Under the pieces are notes generated by a model. The model was given only the letters and a program-made list of their open reading frames with translations, was not told the DNA's origin and made no database searches. A DNA stretch of 64,000 bases from Roseiflexus sp. RS-1 (GTDB taxonomy: Bacteria > Chloroflexota > Chloroflexia > Chloroflexales > Roseiflexaceae). The position numbers and the translations under genes were made by a program. This document shows positions 54,845-62,800 of this stretch, one piece after another (within the stretch, counting starts at the first letter, position 1; each line of letters opens with the position of its first letter). The stretch is taken from assembly GCF_000016665.1 (NCBI RefSeq), contig NC_009523.1, positions 5,517,501 to 5,581,500 on the forward strand, read 5' to 3'.

Positions 54845-56131
54845 TCAGGGTATGCGATTGATCGACATGGAGTCAAATTGATAATAAGACTGATTCACCG
54901 CCTGCGCATACGCCCGTTCAGCGATTGGGGCAAGCAGGTCCCAGGAGTACTGCCGGGCAGCGTACTGCGCACCAATGCCCAGGCGTTGTCGCAGGTCTGC
55001 ATCGCCGATCAGTCGCAGCACCGCCTCCGCCAGCGCCCCAGGATTCTCCGGCGGCACAAGCCAGCCACTGACCCCGTGCTCCAGATATTCGGCTGCCTGC
55101 CCCACCCGACTGGCGACAATCGGGAGACCGGCGCCCATCAATTCGAGCAGTTTTGCCAGACCGCGTGCACGGTTGATCAGCGTATCCCGCATCGGCATAA
55201 GCGCGACATCGGCTTCTGCCAGCGTCGCCGGGATGTGATCCGGCATCAACCAGCCACGATAATCGACGAAGGAAGCGAGACCGGTACGTTGAACCAGTCG
55301 CAGCAACTCGTTCTCCTCGCCACGTTCGCCCTTGCCGACGATAATCAGGCGCACATTCGGGCAACGGGCGGCAACCCCGACCAGCGCCGCAACGACCTCG
55401 CGCACATCGAGTTCCCAGAAGCGGGTGTAGAGGAGGAGGTTGAAGGTTGAAGGTTGAGGGTTGAAGGTTGAGGGTTGAAGGTTGAGGGTTGAAGGTTGAG
55501 GGTTGAAGGTTGAGGGTTGAAGGTTGAGGGTTGAAGGTTGAAGGTTGAAGGTTGAGGGTTGAAGGTTGAGGGTTGAGGGTCTGACGCCGTTGGGGAGGTA
55601 GAAGACGCGATCAGGCGCGATGCCCATGCTCCACACCAGCGTCTCGAGTGCGCGACTGGCAACGGTGATTGCGTCAGCGCGACGCAGCAGATCGCGCTCC
55701 TGCCAGGCAAATAGCCGCTTCGCCGCTGATGGATAGGGGAGCAGATCATTCCAGCCGCCGGGACCCTCCCAATCATCGGTATCCACCACCAGCGGCAGCG
55801 CCGGACGAAGGTGATGCAGCGCCAGCGCCGCCAGACCAGCGTACCCTTTCGGTTTGAAGAGATGCACAACATCAGGACGTTGCCGCAGCGTCGCTTGCAG
55901 CAGCGCCAGCGTCTGCTGCGCCACGCCTGGCGCTCGCGGCGCGGCAGTATGGATCACCGGCACTCCCTCATATTCGACGCACGTTGCAGCATCATCGGGG
56001 TTATGCACCGGCGGCGCAACGATGACCACCTGATGTCCGCGTCGCACGAGCGCCTGCGCCAGCGGCAACATACGCGCCGCCAGCGTCCCTTTCGGGCGGA
56101 TGCCAAATGGAGCAAGCATCACAATCCGCAT
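54845..56131 (-). CDS. glycosyltransferase family 4 containing a heptamer array in frame
   Basis: A 428-residue GT-B enzyme. RIVMLAPFGIRPKGTLAARMLPLAQALVRRG opens the acceptor domain, VHLFKPKGYAGL and VVDTDDWEGPGGWND follow. The hinge region YLPNGV runs straight into about 47 residues coded by 20 heptanucleotide units, read as PSTLNLQ and PSTFNLQ heptapeptides, before resuming at LLLYTRFWELDVREVVAAL. LMGAGLPIVASRVG is the donor region. The inserted tract lies between the two GT-B domains, where a flexible loop may be tolerated. It is the first gene of the minus-strand locus. Confidence 0.85.
   Translation of the reverse strand: MRIVMLAPFGIRPKGTLAARMLPLAQALVRRGHQVVIVAPPVHNPDDAATCVEYEGVPVIHTAAPRAPGVAQQTLALLQATLRQRPDVVHLFKPKGYAGLAALALHHLRPALPLVVDTDDWEGPGGWNDLLPYPSAAKRLFAWQERDLLRRADAITVASRALETLVWSMGIAPDRVFYLPNGVRPSTLNLQPSTFNLQPSTLNLQPSTFNPQPSTLNLQPSTFNPQPSTFNLLLYTRFWELDVREVVAALVGVAARCPNVRLIIVGKGERGEENELLRLVQRTGLASFVDYRGWLMPDHIPATLAEADVALMPMRDTLINRARGLAKLLELMGAGLPIVASRVGQAAEYLEHGVSGWLVPPENPGALAEAVLRLIGDADLRQRLGIGAQYAARQYSWDLLAPIAERAYAQAVNQSYYQFDSMSINRIP
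55438..55577 (-). repeat. heptanucleotide array inside a coding sequence (20 units)
   Basis: Twenty perfect 7-base units (plus strand GGTTGAA or GGTTGAG) lie within the GT4 gene. Three units make 21 bases, so the protein shows a seven-residue period. Confidence 0.95.
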
Positions 56132-56307
56132 ACACCAAACCAGTCACTCAGCGGACACGTCTGAATGCGCAGACGGCGCAATCCTGGACAGCCTTTGCAT
56201 CGTTTGCCGGGCATTATAGCCGCTGGCAATGCATACCGGAACAGCCCGGCTGCGCGCCGGGCAATTGCCACCGATGCCCATATTCTCGATCACAGCGGTG
56301 CGAATCC

Positions 56308-56336
56308 TCATCGTATGATGGTGCATCATACGATGA
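56308..56336. promoter_or_regulatory. perfect 13-base inverted repeat, candidate operator
   Basis: TCATCGTATGATG, a GTG loop, then its exact reverse complement. It ends 17 bases before the -35 box of the promoter for the V4R gene, in the divergent gap. The position suits an activator site or a shared operator; a transcription-stopping hairpin is less likely because no T-tract follows. Confidence 0.65.
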
Positions 56337-56352
56337 AACCCCGTGAACGCTG

Positions 56353-56381
56353 TTGACGATCCCTATCCCTTCGTGTACAAT
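56353..56381 (+). promoter_or_regulatory. sigma-70-type promoter for the V4R gene
   Basis: TTGACG (56353-56358), a 17-base spacer and TACAAT (56376-56381), each one mismatch from consensus. The start codon follows about 70 bases later. Confidence 0.7.
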
Positions 56382-56452
56382 GGTGCAAGCCATTGAAGTA
56401 ATGGCGATTGCTAACCAATCCTTTACTCCTGAGACCCGTAAGGAGCCGGGCA

Positions 56453-57100
56453 ATGCCTGACGAGCGTGGCAGCGCAGATGAACCTGAGGCGCGATACTAT
56501 CCTAACCTTATCGGCCGCCTGTATCTCATCAGCCTCGAAGACGTCATGGGCAGAAATGGCGTCAATGCGCTGTTGAATCTGGCCGGAACCCGGCATCTGG
56601 TCAATAACTACCCGCCGAACAATCTTAAGCGAGAATTTCCGTTCTCGGATTTGTCGGCGATCTCCAAAGCCACGGAGACGATGTACGGGCCGCGCGGCGC
56701 CCGTGGCATGGAGTTGCGCGCCGGGCGCTATGCATTCAACCTGGGGCTGAAAGAGTTCGGTCCGCTCCTCGGTATGGCTGACCTTGCGCTGAAGCTCATG
56801 CCGATGACGATGAAGATGAAGATCGTCCTCAACGCGACAGCGCAAACCTTCGACCGCTTCAGCGATCAACCGTCGCACGTCGAGGAGCGTAAAGGGCAAT
56901 TCCTCTACATTATCGATAAATGTCCGATCTGCTGGGGGCGCAAATCGGATCGTCCGGTCGGGCACCTGGCGCAGGGCATCCTTGAAGAAGCGCTGACCTG
57001 GGTGACGGGCGGGCATTCCTTCCGTATTGAACAGACCGAGTGCCAGGGTATGGGATGCGAACGCTGCATCTTTGCGATTGACAAAGATCCTGTTGACTGA
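56453..57100 (+). CDS. V4R (4-vinyl reductase) domain protein, BchJ-like
   Basis: A 215-residue protein of the V4R family. The C-terminal half has the expected cysteines: C157 and C160 (CPIC), then C197, C202 and C205 (CQGMGCERC), which probably bind zinc. V4R domains bind small hydrophobic molecules; BchJ of phototrophs, of about this length, affects bacteriochlorophyll synthesis, and other V4R domains sense aromatics. In a phototrophic Chloroflexota either role is possible, and no pigment genes lie next to it. The ATG at 56453 has AAGGAG eight bases upstream. It has its own promoter and palindrome upstream. Confidence 0.75.
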   Translation: MPDERGSADEPEARYYPNLIGRLYLISLEDVMGRNGVNALLNLAGTRHLVNNYPPNNLKREFPFSDLSAISKATETMYGPRGARGMELRAGRYAFNLGLKEFGPLLGMADLALKLMPMTMKMKIVLNATAQTFDRFSDQPSHVEERKGQFLYIIDKCPICWGRKSDRPVGHLAQGILEEALTWVTGGHSFRIEQTECQGMGCERCIFAIDKDPVD

Positions 57101-57439
57101 CCGTATCCTGGCGGAAGAGTCATAGCGCTTTTCGGAGGTGTGGTGTCTTGCGCAATGGAGAGGGGACGGGCACGCTCCGAACCTCCTGAGAAGCACACGG
57201 TGCGGTTGACCGACTACGTTGCGTCGCGTCTTCCACAGCGTGTGTTTCTTGTGATTCCCCGTCCCGCACAATAAAATTGCCTGGTTTTGGCGCGTTTCCA
57301 CGACTTCCCGACGCGTAATTCGACTGTAATCTCATGCCCTTGAAGGGACACTTCCCTATTCTGTATAGTACAGGGCAGAGACCGGAAGGAGGATCGCCCA
57401 CTCCATGATCTCCGGCCATCGTAGCGGGGAGTCACATCT
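57101..57439. other. intergenic region upstream of the beta-helix protein gene
   Basis: About 340 bases with no supported gene. Apart from the promoter-like pair at 57340-57369, no array or strong hairpin was seen. Confidence 0.5.
57340..57369 (+). promoter_or_regulatory. candidate sigma-70-type promoter
   Basis: TTGAAG (57340-57345), an 18-base spacer and TATAGT (57364-57369), about 70 bases before the start of the next gene. Confidence 0.5.
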
Positions 57440-58837
57440 ATGAAACGCATTATTATCCGCGAGCACACGCTCATCCCCCCGTTTGGCGAGCCGGCGCGCG
57501 ACCTGCGGGTGCTGAACAAGCCACTCTGGGTGCTGCAACGCGACTTGCTCGCGCCCTACTGCCGTGGCGCGCTGGAAGTCGATTCGCTCGAAGAGATTCC
57601 GCCTGGCAATGAAGAATTGTTCGTCTATCGCGACAATCTGTTTTTTAACGAATACCTGATCGCTGCGTTCATTCGCATGGCACGCTCGTCGGGACGCGCC
57701 TGCCGCATTGCGTTTGCACGAGACGACGCTGCAATTGTCACCCATGCCCTGCATCTGCAAGAAGGCATTCGCCTGGACGAGCGTCACGGCGTCTATGTCG
57801 CCGATATGTTCTACTTCCCGCGCGGTCCTGACGCCGATCCGGAGCCGCTGGTGATCGATACGCTTCCGCGTGAGATGGGGTACTACCATGTTCCCAGTTA
57901 TATGGCGCGGCACGGCGATCTGGTGTTTCAGGTGCCGATGCGCGCCTTCCTGTCAATCGAGAACTGGGTGCATCTCTTCCTGGCAAACTCGCCGTTCGGC
58001 GTCTTCTCGTGGGGACGCATCCACGAACAACTGGTGGAGGAAAGCTGGAAGGAAAAGATTGCCGTTTCGCTGACGACGCTTATAGAACGTCTCAATCCCT
58101 TTGCACCGCCCTGGCGCAACCATTTTCTGTCCTGCTCGCGCCTGGTGAAAATCGGCAAGAACTGCTCAATTGACCCGACGGCAATCATTCACGGACCGAC
58201 CGTGATCGGCAACAATGTCTATATCGGCGCTGGCGTAGTCATTACGAATAGTCTGATCGGCGATAATGTCAACATCATGCAGGGATCGCAGGTGATGTTG
58301 AGCGTAGTGAGCGACCGCTGCTACCTGCCGTTCAATGCCGGTCTGTTTATGACGACGCTGATGGAGAATTCGATGGTCGCCCAACTCAGCTGCCTGCAAC
58401 TATGCGTGGTGGGAAGGAATACGTTCATTGGCGCTGGCAATATCTTTACCGATTTCCATCTGCTGAATCGCCCGATCCGCACCTTCCATCGCTGGAAAGG
58501 CGCCGAGAAACCGGAACTGGTTGAGGTTGGACTGCCGGTGCTGGGGTCGGCAGTCGGGCATAATGTCAAAATCGGCAGCGGTTTTGTCGTCTACCCCGCA
58601 CGTATGATAGAATCTAATACCGTGCTGCTCTATTCAGCGCCGGACACCGCCATCGGGCACAACGTCGTGCATCTTGCCAGCGATGATGACGATGTGGACG
58701 AGAGTGGCGAGCCGCGCCGCACCGTCTATCGCTGGCCGCACCGTTACGATCTTGCGAACCAGAATGGCGATGATGAGCCGCACGGTCCGATGCTGGTGTC
58801 TATGTCGTTTGCGCCAACTGTTCCCGCGCGACGCTAG
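57440..58837 (+). CDS. left-handed beta-helix (hexapeptide repeat) protein
   Basis: A 465-residue protein. Residues 1-220 form a domain not recognised by motif (PARDLRVLNKPLWVLQRDLLAPYC). From about 230 on, hexapeptide repeats build a left-handed beta helix: CSIDPTAIIHGPTVIGNNVYIGAGVVITNSLIGDNV, and later FIGAGNIFTDFHLL and VGHNVKIGSGFVVYP. The layout resembles GlmU-like sugar-nucleotide enzymes, but no GxGTR/S-type nucleotidyltransferase loop is present, so an acyltransferase or a scaffold is as likely. A GGGAG box lies eight bases before the ATG. The response regulator gene follows after 11 bases, so they are probably co-transcribed. Confidence 0.7.
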   Translation: MKRIIIREHTLIPPFGEPARDLRVLNKPLWVLQRDLLAPYCRGALEVDSLEEIPPGNEELFVYRDNLFFNEYLIAAFIRMARSSGRACRIAFARDDAAIVTHALHLQEGIRLDERHGVYVADMFYFPRGPDADPEPLVIDTLPREMGYYHVPSYMARHGDLVFQVPMRAFLSIENWVHLFLANSPFGVFSWGRIHEQLVEESWKEKIAVSLTTLIERLNPFAPPWRNHFLSCSRLVKIGKNCSIDPTAIIHGPTVIGNNVYIGAGVVITNSLIGDNVNIMQGSQVMLSVVSDRCYLPFNAGLFMTTLMENSMVAQLSCLQLCVVGRNTFIGAGNIFTDFHLLNRPIRTFHRWKGAEKPELVEVGLPVLGSAVGHNVKIGSGFVVYPARMIESNTVLLYSAPDTAIGHNVVHLASDDDDVDESGEPRRTVYRWPHRYDLANQNGDDEPHGPMLVSMSFAPTVPARR

Positions 58838-58848
58838 GAGGCTATTCC

Positions 58849-59793
58849 GTGAGCAAAGAAAAAATCCTGGTCGTCGAAGACGCCCCCGACATCTCCAGTC
58901 TGTTGAAGATCTACTTTACGTCGCAGGGGTATGAAGTGATGACCGCGCTTCGCGGTCAGACCGCGCTCGAAATCTGTCGTAAGACGCCGCCCAATCTGGC
59001 GCTGCTCGATGTCAATCTGCCCGATATGGAAGGGTATGAGATCGGCAAGGCGCTCCGCCAGAGCGCACGAACGCGCCATATTCCAATCATCTTTCTGACG
59101 GCCCGCGGCGAGAAGCAGGATCGCCTCAAGGGGCTTGGCGAAGTTCAGGCAGAGTACTATATCGTCAAACCCTTCGATATCGAAGAGGTGCATACGATTG
59201 TCAAAGGCGCCCTCGACCGCGCACGTCAGAAGAACCTGACCCATCCGGTGACCAACCTGCCGACCGCCGAGTTGATCAATGAGCAGTACCGCGCCCTGCT
59301 GGCAACCAGCGGTTGGGCGCTGGCGATGGTGCATATCAACGGCTTCGAAACGTTCACCCAGTCGTATGGCGCGATGGTGGGCGAAGAGGTGTTGAAATTC
59401 ACCGCGCTGCTGATCAGTGAGGCGATCAATGAATTGGGACGTCCCGAAGATTTTGCCGGGCAGATGATCGTCGGTCCGTCGTTTGTTATCACATCGGCGC
59501 CTGATACTATTCAGGCTATCTGTCAGCGCCTGTGCGATCGGTTCGATGCGGATATCGGGTTGCACTACGATTACAAGGATCGCCGCAACGGCTACATCAC
59601 GATCCAGGGAGAGGACGGCAGCGTGCGCCAGTTGCCGTTGATGTCGCTTTCGATCGGCATCCTGACCAGCGACGACGGTCCGTTCTACGACATCCGCGAA
59701 CTCAGCGAGAGCGTCGAGGAAGTCCGGCAGCGCGCCCTCACCGAAGCCCGCGAGCAGGGACGCAAAAGCCATATGAGCATCGGACGGACGTGA
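58849..59793 (+). CDS. response regulator: receiver plus degenerate GGDEF domain
   Basis: A 314-residue protein starting at GTG with AGGAGG upstream. Residues 1-120 are a complete receiver domain: E10 and D11, phospho-acceptor D54 (ALLDVNLPD), T84 and K107 (VKPFD). Residues 125-300 have the length and ending (LSIGILTSDDG, then ALTEAREQGRKSHM) of a diguanylate cyclase GGDEF domain. The signature loop, however, is replaced by MIVGPSF, so it should not make cyclic-di-GMP. It may act by protein contacts. It lies between the beta-helix protein gene and the giant GAF gene, which may be part of the same signalling unit. Confidence 0.85.
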   Translation: MSKEKILVVEDAPDISSLLKIYFTSQGYEVMTALRGQTALEICRKTPPNLALLDVNLPDMEGYEIGKALRQSARTRHIPIIFLTARGEKQDRLKGLGEVQAEYYIVKPFDIEEVHTIVKGALDRARQKNLTHPVTNLPTAELINEQYRALLATSGWALAMVHINGFETFTQSYGAMVGEEVLKFTALLISEAINELGRPEDFAGQMIVGPSFVITSAPDTIQAICQRLCDRFDADIGLHYDYKDRRNGYITIQGEDGSVRQLPLMSLSIGILTSDDGPFYDIRELSESVEEVRQRALTEAREQGRKSHMSIGRT

Positions 59794-59856
59794 GAGATCA
59801 TCGGCGCAGGCGAATAAAAACCGTGCTGTCGCCGGGAGTGCAACAGGTCCCCATCA

Positions 59857-62800
59857 ATGGACGCCACAACTGTTACGTCACCGCAGGTCCGCGCATGGGA
59901 GATTCTCACGGGGTTGGCGGAATACGGCCGATCCGGATGCGGCAGTGCGCAGGACATGGTTCAGCGAATCGCCGAACTGGGGCAGGATCATTTACCCTGC
60001 CCGTGGGGCGTTGTTGCGGTGCAGTTCGCCGGAGCGATGGCGAGCGCCGGTTGGGGGATCAGTCCAGAGCGGCGGCAGCGCCTGATCGAGCGCACGGTTC
60101 CAATTCCTGACCAGACAATTGAACTTCCGCTCTATCATCGTGATGAACTGGCTGGCTTCCTCTGGCTCGGCATGCCCGCAGCCCACCACGAACAACTCGC
60201 GCCCGGTTTCCTCACAACGCTGCGCCATCAGATCGAACTCCTGATCACGCTGCTGCACCGCGATGCGGCAGCGCCGGCTGCGCATCTGGACGGATCGCGC
60301 GAACGCCTGTCGTTCGATCCAATTGAGACCCTGCGCGCCTTCAGTCTTCACCTGAGTTCCGGTCCTGCACCCGACGATCTTCCGGATGTGGTGGTCGAGT
60401 GGGCACAGCAACTCGTGCCCTGCACTGCCGCAGCGATCACCTGGATTGACCCTGAAACGGGACGCATCACGCAGGCGGCAGCAGTTGGCGCCGCCTTTGC
60501 GACGCCAGTGCATCCGTTCAACGACCACCAGACGTTGAGTGAGTGGGTCGCACAGTATCGGCGAGCGCTCCGTCTTGATGATATGCGCTCCGCCACCTTC
60601 GCCGATGGACGATCGATTGGGGCGTATCTGGCACTGCCGTTGCATGCGGGCGATCAGGTCTTTGGCGTTCTCGAACTGGTGGATGTGCAACCAGGACGCT
60701 TCGGCGAACAGGAGGAGCGCCTGTTGACCATCCTCGCAGCGCAGGCGGCGCAGGCGCTTGCCAGTGCGCAACGGTATGCAGCGGACGATGAACATCTTCA
60801 GACGCGCCTGGTGCAACTGCGGTCGCTGCAACGCATCAGTCGAGAATTGACATCGACGCTCTATCTCCACAACATCCTCGATTTTGCGCTGAAAGAGGCG
60901 CTGCGCGCCACCCGCGCCACCCATGGATACGTTGCACTGCGCGGTTATACGGTGGAGCGTGAAGCATTCGAGATGGAGCAGTCCGATGCGATCAGCGTCG
61001 CCATTACCCCGCAAACCTATATCGTCCTGCGTTCAGTCGGCGAAAATGGACCGGTGCGCCTGATCGTCGCCGGAGGGTACAGCATTGAAGAGGAAGGGCG
61101 ACTCATCAATGTTGCACTCGATGGTGGACGAACCATTGCAGAAGAGGTGATCGCCAGCGGCGAAGCGCGGGTCATCGATCATTTGGCGCACGATGATCGT
61201 CCGGCGCTGATCGGACCGTTCCCCCTGGCAACGCTGGCAGTGCCGATCTACTACGAAGAGCAGGTGGTCGGTGTCATTAATCTGCACAGCACGCGCGCGC
61301 ATGTTTTCGACCGCGACGCGCTCGATTTTATGCGCGCGGTTGCCGATCAGATTGCACTCGCCATCGGTAACGAAGAGCGATACCACGAACAGCGTCGCCA
61401 GCGCGACCTGCTTGCTCAACGCGCCACAACCCTCAACGAGGTGCTGCGCATCGGTCAGGAGATGCGCGCCGACCGTTCCCTCGACGATGTGCTGGAACAG
61501 ATCGCATTCAGCGTCGCCGAAACTGCGCGGTACCGCACAGTCGCGTTCTACCTGATCGACAACGATGATCGAACAACGGCATCGCTGGTTGCTGCCGCCG
61601 GGTTGCCGTTGACCGAGATCGAGCGTCTCCGCCTGCGTCGTTTGCCGATGTCCCTGATCGAGCGGTTGCTCGATCCGCAGTTTCGCGTCGGGCGAAGTTT
61701 CTTCGTGCCCGGTCGGCGTATGCGTGAGCTGTTCGATGAAGCCGATCAGCGTCTGCTGCCAACCCTCGAAACCGGTGAAGCACGCACGCCGGATGAGTGG
61801 CAGGCGGACGATCTTCTGATCATTCCCCTCTATCGCAGCCGGTCGCGTCTGGTCGGGATGATGGTGGTGGACGAGCCGTATGACCGTCATACTCCAACGC
61901 CGCGTTCGGTCGAAACGCTCGAAATCTTCGCCGATCAGGCGTCGATAGCCATCGAAAATGCCATGCTCCTGCGCGAAGCCCGATCGCAGGCGGAACAGAT
62001 GGCGTCACTCTACCGCGCCAGTACGGCAATGGTCTCGTCGCTCGACCTTGATGATCTGCTCGAACGGATCTATGCCGAGATCATCGCGCACGTCGGCGTT
62101 CCGTCGTTCTGCTTCGTTGCATCGTACAACCAGTCCCGCGATGAACTCCGCTTCGAGATGTTCAAGCGTGAGCGCGAGACGGCAACGCACCTGCATAAAC
62201 GCACTCTGCCACGGAGTGGACTCAGCGGATGGGTGATCGAGCACGGCGAAATGCTCTACATCAAGGACTACCTGGAAGAGCAGGATCGCCTGCCAGCGTC
62301 GCCGGTCAATCTGGGAGAAGCGATCCGCTCATGGGTCGGCATCCCGTTGATGCGTCAGAACCAGCCGATCGGCGTCCTTTCGGTGCAGAGTTTTGAGCCG
62401 CACGCTTTCAGCGAGCGCGATGTGCAGTGGTTGTCGACCATCGCAAACCAGCTTGCCGTTGCGCTATCGAACGCTCAACTCTTCGCCGAACGCGGACAAC
62501 GCATCAATGAACTGAACCTCATCAATCATATCGGGCATATTACCAGTTCGACGCTCGATATCGAGCGGATGTTCACCGGAGTCTACGAGGCGCTTGCCGG
62601 TTTCCTGCCGATCGATGTCTTTGCTGCGTGCCTCTATGAAGCGGAGCGCAATATCATCGGCAATGCGTTCATCGTCGCCGGCAACGAGCGCTCCTATCGC
62701 TACATCGGTCGCGCTCCATCACCGGAAAGTCTGCTCAGGCACGTTATCGCAGCACGGCAATCGGTGCGTCTGGAGGATATGTCCCCGGCGTCAGTCGAGG

